Positions 28,524 through 35,714 of a DNA stretch of 64,000 nt are shown here, piece by piece; the stretch's first letter is position 1; every line of letters begins with the position of its first letter. The notes under the pieces are model-generated. The model saw only the letters and a program-made list of their open reading frames with translations. It did no database searches and was not told the origin of the DNA. The position numbers and the translations under genes were made by a program. Origin of the DNA: an uncultured Eudoraea sp. (GTDB lineage Bacteria; Bacteroidota; Bacteroidia; Flavobacteriales; Flavobacteriaceae); assembly GCF_947258925.1 (NCBI RefSeq), contig NZ_CAMYKG010000004.1:1-64000 (forward strand). Reading direction: 5' to 3'.

Positions 28524-28988
28524 ATGGCCAAAATAGAATTAGAGAATTTTGATGCCTTTCGGGCAATAGAAGGTCAAACATTACCTGCCGGGGACTGGCT
28601 TAGGGTGACACAGGAAATGATCAATGACTTCGCGAAAGCCACCATGGATTTTCAATGGATTCATATTGATGTTGAAAAAGCAAAAAAACACTCACCTTTT
28701 AAGAAACCTGTGGCACATGGCTTCATGTCACTTGCACTTTTGTCAAAGATGTTGGGTGATGTTTTAGTGGTTAAATCTTCCAAAATGGGTATAAATTATG
28801 GGGTAAACAAAGTGCGTTTTCCAAGCCCGGTATTGGTCAATAGCCGCCTAAGACTGATCTGTACGATACAGAAAATCGAAAAATTCGGGGATAATGGCTT
28901 GAAAATTACTTCGAATTGTGTCGTAGAGAAGGAGGGATCCGATAAACCTGCCTGTGTGGCGGAATTTATAAGCCTGATGTTTGAGTAA
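28524..28988 (+). CDS. MaoC-family (R)-specific enoyl-CoA hydratase
   Basis: The start at 28524 (MAKIELENF) is preferred over an in-frame ATG at 28485 inside the SDR gene. It gives 154 residues, the normal length for single hot-dog MaoC hydratases. The hydratase motif is DFQWIHIDVEKAKKHSPFKKPVAHGF, carrying the Asp/His pair (DxxxxH). It hydrates a 2-enoyl-CoA to the (R)-3-hydroxyacyl-CoA, which the adjoining SDR could oxidise. Confidence 0.88.
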   Translation: MAKIELENFDAFRAIEGQTLPAGDWLRVTQEMINDFAKATMDFQWIHIDVEKAKKHSPFKKPVAHGFMSLALLSKMLGDVLVVKSSKMGINYGVNKVRFPSPVLVNSRLRLICTIQKIEKFGDNGLKITSNCVVEKEGSDKPACVAEFISLMFE

Positions 28989-29063
28989 TTTCTTAAATTT
29001 AAAAATGATCATCCAATAAAAGTTGCCGATAATTAGCAATATATAAACAAAAAACACCAACCA

Positions 29064-30881
29064 ATGACCAGAGTTTTTGATCTTCTTTACAAACAATTGA
29101 AAAACAACCCGCTTGACGCATCTTTAAGTGCCCGCGATGCACTTGGAAATTGGAAATCCTTTAGTACCGAAGATGTAAAAAATTATGCGGAACAAGCTGC
29201 CTCCGGCTTATTGAAATTAGGATTAAAACCGGGAGATAAGGTGGCCATGGTAATTTATAAGAACAGACCGGAGTGGGTCATAATGGATTTTGCCCTGCAA
29301 ATGTCCGGTTTAATAAGTATTCCCCTTTACCCTACAATAAGTATTTCTGAGTTTGAATATATTTTAAACGAAGCTGAAGTAAAGGCGGCTTTTTGCGGAG
29401 GACTTGATCTCTATGATAAATTGTCATTAACCAGTAATAAAGTTCCCAGTTTAAAAAGCATATTTACATTTGACAAAGTTGAAGGGAGACCATTTTGGGA
29501 GGAAATTTTAGACAGTGATAATCTACCCCAGATTGAAGAAATTAAGAATCGGGCAAAGGGTGATGATCTGATTACAATTATTTATACATCCGGAACAACC
29601 GGAAATCCAAAAGGGGTTATGTTGACAAATAGGAATATTTTACATGCTATCCTTGAAACTTCCCCATTCGTAACCATTTATCCCGGGGAAAAAGTATTGA
29701 GTTTTCTACCCTTGTGCCACATATACGAAAGAGCGGTTTCACTTGCATGGTTTAACAAGGCTGCCAGCATATATTTTTGTGGCACGGATAATCTTAGTGG
29801 CCCTAATGGTGATTTGGCATCTGTGAAACCTGTAGTTTTCACGACAGTTCCAAGACTTCTTGAGAAAGTATATGAGGCGATCTACAATAAAGGCCTGACA
29901 TTAAAAGGAATAAAAAAGGCACTTTTCTTTTGGGCCCTTCGCTTAACAGATAATTATGAACTGGATCAGAATTTATCCCCTTATAATAAGATGAAATGGG
30001 GGATTGCTGATAAATTGATTTTCAGCAAATGGCGAGAAGCCCTGGGAGGAAATGTACGCTTAATTGTTACAGGTTCTGCCCCTTGTCCCTTAAAAATAAT
30101 ACGTGTCTTTTGCGCTGCCGGGATAAATATACGGGAGGCATATGGGCTAACAGAAACTTCTCCTACTTTAACTGTTAATGGCACGGAACCAGGAGGGGCC
30201 ATCATTGGGACAGTGGGATATGCCATCAATGGTGTAGAATTGTATATAGATAAATCTTCAGGGGAATATAATGAAGATGAAGGTGAAGTACTCGCTATTG
30301 GTCCCAATGTAATGTCGGGCTATTATAAAAAACCCGAGATAAATGCTCAGGTATTCAAAGAAATTGATGGCAAAAAATGGTTCTGTACCGGGGATATTGG
30401 AAAAATGATCAAAGGTGCAAATGGAAAAGAATTTTTGAAAATTACCGACAGGAAAAAAGAGTTGTTGAAAACTTCCGGCGGTAAATATGTAGCACCCGCA
30501 CCCATAGAAAACAGGATAAAAGAAAATTTTGTTATTGATCAGATCATGGTAATTGGCGATAAACAAAAATTTGTCTCAGCGCTTATTGTTCCCTCAGAAG
30601 ATGGGTTGAAGAACTGGTGTTTGCATAAAAATATTAAGTGGACCAGTCTTGAGGATATGGTGAAGCAGGATAGAATAATTGCAAAATATCAAAAAGTGAT
30701 TGATATCTATAATCCAGAATTCAATCATATAGAGCAAATAAAGAAATTCCGGCTTGTTCCGACTGTTTGGCTGCCTATTCACGAAGATGGTTCTGTAGCT
30801 GAACTAACACCAACCTTAAAGCTTAAAAGACGCGTGATAAGGGAGAAATATAAAAAGGAAATACAGGAAATATACACCTAA
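29064..30881 (+). CDS. Long-chain acyl-CoA synthetase (AMP-forming)
   Basis: A 605-residue ANL-superfamily ligase of the FadD15 type. The P-loop TSGTTGNPKG begins at Thr175; later motifs are REAYGLTETSPT, WFCTGDIGKM and ITDRKKELLKTSGGKYVAPAPIE. It activates a fatty acid to the acyl-CoA and so feeds the cluster upstream. It is the last gene of the run, after a 75-bp gap. The hinge motif with its GGK form is typical of long-chain enzymes. Confidence 0.9.
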   Translation: MTRVFDLLYKQLKNNPLDASLSARDALGNWKSFSTEDVKNYAEQAASGLLKLGLKPGDKVAMVIYKNRPEWVIMDFALQMSGLISIPLYPTISISEFEYILNEAEVKAAFCGGLDLYDKLSLTSNKVPSLKSIFTFDKVEGRPFWEEILDSDNLPQIEEIKNRAKGDDLITIIYTSGTTGNPKGVMLTNRNILHAILETSPFVTIYPGEKVLSFLPLCHIYERAVSLAWFNKAASIYFCGTDNLSGPNGDLASVKPVVFTTVPRLLEKVYEAIYNKGLTLKGIKKALFFWALRLTDNYELDQNLSPYNKMKWGIADKLIFSKWREALGGNVRLIVTGSAPCPLKIIRVFCAAGINIREAYGLTETSPTLTVNGTEPGGAIIGTVGYAINGVELYIDKSSGEYNEDEGEVLAIGPNVMSGYYKKPEINAQVFKEIDGKKWFCTGDIGKMIKGANGKEFLKITDRKKELLKTSGGKYVAPAPIENRIKENFVIDQIMVIGDKQKFVSALIVPSEDGLKNWCLHKNIKWTSLEDMVKQDRIIAKYQKVIDIYNPEFNHIEQIKKFRLVPTVWLPIHEDGSVAELTPTLKLKRRVIREKYKKEIQEIYT

Positions 30882-30918
30882 CGGAAGTTTTTGACTGCTA
30901 TTAGGATTTATCAGAATA

Positions 30919-31212
30919 CTACGGATTTTGATTCTTCAGCGCATTGAGGCTGTCCATTTCCTTTCTGAAACGCAGGATCACCAGGGAATCTAGTTGTTGT
31001 GAAATGCTATCTTGCATTACTGCCCAGTTGGACTGATTCATATTGGAATTATACTTCAATATCCTGTGAAATTTTGCCACGTTAAAGCGGTTAGCTTCCC
31101 AGGCTGCAGCCGTACTTTCCTGATGTTTCAGGTCCTGTAGGTATATGCCAATGCCAAAACCCACGATAACCGCGATCAAGGCAATTGCTAAATTTCTTGT
31201 GCTTCTAGGCAT
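30919..31212 (-). CDS. Small single-pass membrane protein, unknown function
   Basis: A 97-residue protein with one N-terminal membrane helix (about residues 8-27, NLAIALIAVIVGFGIGIYLQ) and a hydrophilic, probably helical tail of ~70 residues (QDLKHQES... SQQLDSLVILRFRKEMDSLN). The tail pattern suggests a coiled coil outside the inner membrane. I do not recognise the family. It is convergent with the acyl-CoA synthetase gene. Confidence 0.6.
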   Translation of the reverse strand: MPRSTRNLAIALIAVIVGFGIGIYLQDLKHQESTAAAWEANRFNVAKFHRILKYNSNMNQSNWAVMQDSISQQLDSLVILRFRKEMDSLNALKNQNP

Positions 31213-31305
31213 TTTATAGGTTTTAAGATCATGACAGTAAAACTATCATGTATTGGGGTTTGGTAAGTCAAAGATACCAATTAGATTGATATGGCCGAAA
31301 GCAGC

Positions 31306-31407
31306 CTACATAATATTGGAAACCACCATGAATGTCATAAATAGGACAAACGCACTCCCAAACGTTAGTACAATGCTGATAATTCTGGATTTTCTTTTCA
31401 TAACCAT
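31306..31407 (-). CDS. Possible 33-residue single-helix membrane protein
   Basis: A short ORF starting MVMKRKSRIISIV. A basic start is followed by one hydrophobic helix (IISIVLTFGSAFVLFMTFMV) and the stop. It lies 100-200 bp upstream of the 97-residue membrane-protein gene and on the same strand. A basic-then-hydrophobic layout is what small membrane proteins look like, but chance ORFs of this length are common. Confidence 0.3.
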   Translation of the reverse strand: MVMKRKSRIISIVLTFGSAFVLFMTFMVVSNIM

Positions 31408-32082
31408 AAAATTAAATTTGTCCGCTCCAAAAACAAAAGATATCCGTTTAACTATAACTTATTTGGATGAAATGCGTAGTGTTCCCTTTTTATCCTTGTC
31501 ATAAAATTCCTATATACAGATGGTTTTTTACAACTTTTGGTTAATAATATGGCCTACAGTGTCTTGGTAAAGTTTATGTTTACCTCGGATAAAAGGTAAG
31601 TTCTTAGCTTCTTCAAACAAATAAGCGCTCACATTTGTAAGCGCTTTTCAATCTTAAGAGATCTCGACAGGATTACTCGCTTTGCTGGTGTTCCTTTGTG
31701 CTCCCAGGTGAAAATAGAAAATCCATGGCTAAGCCATATTTTTTATTTTTCTCGAAGATTAGAAAGCAATACTTTCCATCTTCTCCAAAAACAAAAATCC
31801 ATTACTTTCGTAATGGACTTTCTGCTTTAAGTGACCTTGGCAGGATTATTCACAATGCTCATTATCCTGACAAAGCTCCGCTTTGAAAATAGTTCGAACA
31901 AAAAAACGCTCAAGCAAGCTTGGCGTTTTTCCTTATCGTACTATTTATTCGTGACCTCGACAGGATTTGCTGGCGCACGTCCTTTTAGCTCAAAGTTGCA
32001 AATACAAAACCACGAGCTGTCGCTCGGGGTATTAATTTTATTCTAAAACTCAAACGCTGTTTGGTTTTTCCATAAAACAAAT

Positions 32083-32104
32083 AACCACGCCTTTTGGCGT
32101 GGTT
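32083..32104 (-). terminator. Hairpin terminator after the tRNA-like gene
   Basis: A 9-bp perfect stem (AACCACGCC with GGCGTGGTT) and a TTTT loop, 12 bp downstream of the tRNA-like gene on the - strand. It is followed by a T-rich stretch on that strand. Confidence 0.6.
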
Positions 32105-32116
32105 TTGTGCTTGATG

Positions 32117-32190
32117 TGACCTCGACAGGATTCAAACCTGTAATCTCTTGAGCCGTAATCAAGTGCATTATTCAGTTATGCTACGAGGCC
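32117..32190 (-). tRNA. tRNA-Arg-like gene, anticodon ACG, with unusual D- and T-loops
   Basis: The 74-base - strand sequence folds as a full cloverleaf. It has a 7-bp acceptor stem (GGCCTCG with CGAGGTC, one G-U), D-stem GCAT/ATGC, anticodon stem CTTGA/TCAAG with loop TTACGGC, a 5-base variable loop and T-stem ACAGG/CCTGT. The anticodon is ACG, and A20 and C35, the arginine identity bases, are present. The D-loop has A at position 19 in place of G, and the T-loop has U at 56 in place of C. These two positions normally pair, so A19-U56 replaces G19-C56. No CCA is encoded. It could be a working minor tRNA or a tRNA-like RNA; a plain pseudogene is less likely given the intact stems. Confidence 0.7.
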
Positions 32191-32267
32191 TTATATATTC
32201 TGTTCCCTAACGGGCTGCAAATATATTTCTTTTTACATTTAAGGCAAAATTAGAACCTATCAAATAA

Positions 32268-32780
32268 ATGGATTTTAAAAATTACATCAGAGATATTCAT
32301 GATTTTCCGGAAAAAGGGGTGACATTCAAAGATATCACTCCGTTATTAAAAGATGCAGATGCATTGCAAGCGGCAGCCCAGGCCATGTTAAGAATGATAG
32401 GTGATGTTAAAGTAGATAAGGTGGTTGGCATGGAAAGCCGTGGTTTTTTCTTTGCGCCTATCCTCGCATCATTGCTTAATGCCGGATTTGTTCCGGTAAG
32501 AAAGGTCGGAAAATTACCATCAGACAAGATTAGCCGGACCTATGCACTTGAATATGGAAAAGATACACTTGAAATACATGCAGATAGTATTTCACCTGGT
32601 GAGAACGTAATTATTCACGATGACGTTTTAGCTACAGGGGGTACTGCAAAAGCAACTTGTGAATTGGTAGAAGCTCTTGGCGGAAAGGTGCTGCAATGTA
32701 ACTTTTTATTGGAGTTATTGGAATTAAATGGGGCTTCCAAACTGGAAGATTATGATTTAAAGGCTTTGGTAAGTTATTAG
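32268..32780 (+). CDS. apt: Adenine phosphoribosyltransferase
   Basis: A 170-residue type I phosphoribosyltransferase that makes AMP from adenine and PRPP (purine salvage, cytoplasm). Seen: FPEKGVTFKDITPLL at the start, ESRGFFFAPILA, RKVGKLP flexible loop and the PRPP-binding motif VIIHDDVLATGGTAKA. Length is normal. Its last 4 bases overlap the end of a small convergent gene. Confidence 0.96.
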   Translation: MDFKNYIRDIHDFPEKGVTFKDITPLLKDADALQAAAQAMLRMIGDVKVDKVVGMESRGFFFAPILASLLNAGFVPVRKVGKLPSDKISRTYALEYGKDTLEIHADSISPGENVIIHDDVLATGGTAKATCELVEALGGKVLQCNFLLELLELNGASKLEDYDLKALVSY

Positions 32781-32929
32781 TCCAGGGCGTTCGTAGTAAT
32801 ATAATAGCGCCATCCAATAATGGCCAATTGATATTTGGATGCTTTAGAAAGGTCCTTTCTCTTCTTGGTATAGGAAGGTAATATCAGTTTGTTTAGTTTG
32901 GCAAGAAGCTTAAAGAATGATTTTTTCAT
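32777..32929 (-). CDS. Small conserved Flavobacteriia protein (50 residues)
   Basis: A 50-residue basic protein: MKKSFFKLLAKLNKLILPSY, then a TKKRKDLSKASKYQLAIIGW segment and a WRYYITTNALD end. From memory, near-identical short proteins occur across Flavobacteriia and are often carried in databases under the misleading name 'SsrA-binding protein', although they lack the SmpB fold and length (~150). The coding pattern, basic start and 4-bp convergent overlap with apt support a real gene. Function unknown; RNA or ribosome association is a guess from charge alone. Confidence 0.75.
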   Translation of the reverse strand: MKKSFFKLLAKLNKLILPSYTKKRKDLSKASKYQLAIIGWRYYITTNALD

Positions 32930-32970
32930 GCTGTACTTTTTGTAAATATACAATCTTATACATAAAATAA

Positions 32971-32996
32971 ATGAACGCTCAAAGCGCTCATTTTTA
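32971..32996 (+). terminator. Possible terminator downstream of apt
   Basis: A short hairpin, ATGAACGCT with AGCGCTCAT (one mismatch, 3-base loop), followed by TTTTT. It lies ~190 bp after apt, beyond the small antisense gene, so it may end the apt transcript. Confidence 0.4.
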
Positions 32997-33464
32997 CTTC
33001 ATTTACTCCATATTTAATTAGGTTATTATCAGTATAAGAGAGACTAAAACATAAATAATAATTTTTGCAATCGTAATCATAAGTTGTAATTAATTTATAA
33101 AGTTAAAACTTGTTGCTTTTCGTAATTGAAATTCGAAGATATGTGAACGCATGCACCTTCTGCAAATAATTTACCGTAAATTAATGTAATTGCATACATA
33201 ATTGTAAGTATTAAAATGATATTTATTATAATTAGATGGTGCTTCTCTTGTTTAGTGTTTTAAATAGTAATATTAAAACGATAAAAAACTTAACAATTGT
33301 AACATTTGTAGGGGGTTTTTTGGGCTATGAGTTAACTTCAAGGCGTTTTGAAGGCTGAAATTCGCTTATTTTGTCAATTCCGTCCTGAAAAAACAAAACT
33401 ACCTGCCTAATTTATGGCCGATAGTTTTATGGTTTTATTGATCAATCTGATATTTCAGCAATAG
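32997..33464. other. AT-rich intergenic region, no gene seen
   Basis: About 470 bp with no ORF that looks coding, no RNA gene fold and no repeat. It lies beyond the 3' end of the M56 gene, which reads toward it. Confidence 0.55.
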
Positions 33465-35132
33465 TTAATTCCCTTTCTTCGTATGGACTTCTATAACGCC
33501 ATTTTTTGCTTTCTTTCCATACTTTTCAAAGGCCTTATCACCTTTGAAGACATTAATAGTCTCAATTTCTTCCGGAGCTAAGGATTTTAGCTTCTTCTTA
33601 CTGCTTTCTTTACCGTCAATTATATAGAGTGGGTCTTCTTCATCGGTATCTATAAAAAAGAAACTATTGCCTTCTTCACTTATTACTTCGATATCATTAT
33701 CATCATCCGAATCTTTAAGAATAAATACATTGGCGTCTTTTTCATCTGAACTGCTTTTCATGATCCGCACATGCTTCTCATAAATCTCATCATCTACTCG
33801 CATTTCCTCTATGGTTTCGTGGGTAACTTCTTTTCCTTTGACAATAATAATTTCTTTGCCGTTGATGTTTTTTATCTCAATATGCCTGTCATCGTCATCA
33901 TCGCTGTAAACCCAGGTATGGACGTTTGTCTTTTCATGTAGGACCTTGTGCTTAGATTTGGAATCACCCATAAAAAATAAGTTGTCATCTCCATTATAGA
34001 CTAATGTTATGGGATCTATGGGTTTGCCATCATTGTCAAATTCGGCAGAACTGCTGAATTTTTTACCGTCCTTCTTCTTAGAGCGCATATCAATTTCGAT
34101 GTTTATGATTTCTTTATTTTCATTATGTACTACCGTATATGAAAAATCTAATTCCTTTGCCGATAATTCTTTTTTAATTTCCTCCAGTTCCTCATTAGTG
34201 GTATCCTTGTTAATCAGGATTTCGATAGTTTTCTGGTTTTCAGCCGATATGAAGCTGTCATCCGATTTTGGGGTATAGATCGTCCGGGTGTTAAAGCTTA
34301 ACAGGAAAATGGCCAATGCCGGAAGAATTAATACCATTTTCCAGGCGTTTCTTTTGTTTGATTTTGATTTGTGTAACATAACTATTCGTTTTTTGATTAA
34401 TGAACTGTAAAAATTATTCGTGATTGGCGTAAAGAATTGATTTCCAGATACTTTAAGTAAAGCATATTTATAGGCCTTATCGGATACGACACTTTGAATA
34501 GCGGTGTCATCCGCCAAAAATTCCAGATTTTGTTCTATGTTCTTTTTATATAACCAGCTAAATGGATTTGCCCACAATATAATAGTAACAAAATGGGCTA
34601 TCAATAAGTCCAAAGAATGTTGTTGGGAACTATGTGCACGTTCATGTTTTAATATAGCTTCGAGCTCAAGGGTATCAAATTTGTTTGGGTTATAGATAAT
34701 GTATCGAAAAAAAGAAAAAGGGGCAATGTCTTTATCGGTTTCTACAAAAACGTTACCATCTTTCTTAATGATTCTGTTGGAATTAATCACTTTACGAATA
34801 GCAAAGAGTTGGAAAATAAATCTGAATACAAGCATAAGTAAACCAAGGCCATAAACCACGTAAAGGATATTCAGCCAATTAAATTGGGGTTTACCTATTT
34901 CATAAGAAGAATTTACCGCTAAAGAATCTGCAATGGTTAAAGGAGTCGCAACGATTTCCACGTAGTTATTGATAACTATTAAGGGACAAATAAAAGCTGC
35001 AATGACTCCGGTTAATAAAAAATTGCGATTCGCCCGAAAAAAGGTTTCGTTTTTTAGAAAAGCCTGGTAGAATACATAAAATAGGACAAGGATTCCGGAG
35101 GCTTTTAATAGATAAATCATGAAAGCTTCCAT
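33465..35132 (-). CDS. BlaR1/MecR1-like M56 family metallopeptidase, sensor type
   Basis: A 555-residue membrane protein. The N-terminal ~300 residues hold four predicted helices and the M56 zinc motif H163-E-R-A-H167 with a downstream Glu204 in QNLEFLADD. The next ~190 residues are rich in Asp and Lys and probably lie outside the membrane. The last ~50 (PLYIIDGKESS ... EIETINVFKGDKAFEKYGKKAKNGVIEVHTKK) match the TonB-plug-like tail seen in many Bacteroidota M56 proteins. In BlaR1 systems the protease triggers removal of the BlaI repressor. The gene abuts the BlaI-like gene. No penicillin-binding sensor domain is present, so the signal is not a beta-lactam via that domain. Confidence 0.88.
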   Translation of the reverse strand: MEAFMIYLLKASGILVLFYVFYQAFLKNETFFRANRNFLLTGVIAAFICPLIVINNYVEIVATPLTIADSLAVNSSYEIGKPQFNWLNILYVVYGLGLLMLVFRFIFQLFAIRKVINSNRIIKKDGNVFVETDKDIAPFSFFRYIIYNPNKFDTLELEAILKHERAHSSQQHSLDLLIAHFVTIILWANPFSWLYKKNIEQNLEFLADDTAIQSVVSDKAYKYALLKVSGNQFFTPITNNFYSSLIKKRIVMLHKSKSNKRNAWKMVLILPALAIFLLSFNTRTIYTPKSDDSFISAENQKTIEILINKDTTNEELEEIKKELSAKELDFSYTVVHNENKEIINIEIDMRSKKKDGKKFSSSAEFDNDGKPIDPITLVYNGDDNLFFMGDSKSKHKVLHEKTNVHTWVYSDDDDDRHIEIKNINGKEIIIVKGKEVTHETIEEMRVDDEIYEKHVRIMKSSSDEKDANVFILKDSDDDNDIEVISEEGNSFFFIDTDEEDPLYIIDGKESSKKKLKSLAPEEIETINVFKGDKAFEKYGKKAKNGVIEVHTKKGN

Positions 35133-35492
35133 CTAGTTTTCTTTTTCAATTAGTTCTATAATTTCCTTCAACTCCTCAATGGATATCTTTTGTTCTTTGG
35201 CAAAAAAGGATACCATACTTTTATAGGAATTGTCATAATAATCTATCAGGGTATTGGAAATAAAACGTTTTCTATAGACCTCTTTGGTAACAAGAGGATA
35301 ATAGCGATGTGTATTGCCAAACGCTTCATGAGCAACATAATTCTTATCCTCCAGGTTCCGAACTATAGTAGATAAGGTATTGTAATGTGGTTTTTTACCT
35401 TTCAATTCTTCCCTGATTTCCTTTACAAACGCTCGCTCTAGTCTCCAGAGGATTTTCATAATTTCCTCCTCCTTATTGGTAAGTCTATGCAT
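35133..35492 (-). CDS. BlaI/MecI/CopY-family repressor
   Basis: A 119-residue winged-helix repressor: MHRLTNKEEEIMKILWRLERAFVKEI start, the recognition helix in PHYNTLSTIVRNLEDKNYV, then YYPLVTKEVYRKRF and a C-terminal dimerisation helix. The stop is directly followed by the M56 gene start. It should repress this operon by binding the two palindromes just upstream (35530-35564). Confidence 0.92.
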   Translation of the reverse strand: MHRLTNKEEEIMKILWRLERAFVKEIREELKGKKPHYNTLSTIVRNLEDKNYVAHEAFGNTHRYYPLVTKEVYRKRFISNTLIDYYDNSYKSMVSFFAKEQKISIEELKEIIELIEKEN

Positions 35493-35509
35493 CTTGAACT
35501 AATTTTATT

Positions 35510-35564
35510 CAAACCTATTACTAATAATTTAGTTATACAACTACTTTTATAGTTATTTAACTAT
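35510..35564 (-). promoter_or_regulatory. BlaI promoter with two operator-like palindromes
   Basis: On the - strand a -7 box TAGGTTTG (35510-35517) and a -33 TTG (35538-35540) are separated by 20 bp, the usual Bacteroidota spacing. Two inverted repeats of the form TAGTT-N4-AACTA lie at 35530-35543 and 35550-35563 (the second extends to ATAGTT/AACTAT at 35549-35564). Their centres are exactly 20 bp apart, two helical turns. The first covers the -33 element, so a bound repressor would block the polymerase. Confidence 0.7.
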
Positions 35565-35714
35565 TTTTTTGGTTTTAGGACCTGTAAACTTCATTTAGAA
35601 TTCATTTTTCCATAAAGGGCACTTATTATATTTCCATTAAAAAGCGGGTTTAATTTATTGCTTTATGACTTAATGTTTTCGGGGTATTCTGCTATCTTTA
35701 CCGAAATCTTCGGG

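Larger units (their letters stand above)
31623..32190 (-). repeat. Array of tRNA 3'-end copies, each beside a hairpin
   Basis: The 3' end of the tRNA-like gene at 32117-32190 (sequence TGACCTCGACAGGATT on the + strand) recurs in degenerate form at 31952-31967 (exact), 31832-31847 (TGACCTTGGCAGGATT) and 31661-31674 (ATCTCGACAGGATT). Each copy is followed, on the - strand, by a hairpin: 32083-32104, ~31904-31927, 31798-31817 and 31623-31646. Spacing between copies is 165, 120 and ~173 bp. The pattern is what tandem duplication and decay of a tRNA-plus-terminator unit would leave. No protein-coding gene is supported in 31408-32116. Confidence 0.65.

Noticed and set aside
31253-31504. An 83-codon + strand ORF
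   Set aside because: Composition is unlike the other genes, with no family pattern; the opposite strand offers a more plausible (though weak) small membrane protein.
31698-32046. Two + strand ORFs of 62 and 71 codons
   Set aside because: They run through the tRNA-fragment and hairpin array, so they are non-coding by origin.
31623-32190. CRISPR array
   Set aside because: Repeats are only ~14-16 bp, irregularly spaced, decayed, and match the neighbouring tRNA end; no cas genes are present.
33465-35492. Beta-lactam resistance operon
   Set aside because: BlaI/BlaR1-like genes are present, but there is no beta-lactamase and no penicillin-binding sensor domain.
35658-35714. TTG or ATG (35673) start for the Na+/Ca2+ antiporter
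   Set aside because: Both add 14-19 residues not expected from the family; ATG at 35715 gives the usual N-terminus. Not excluded.
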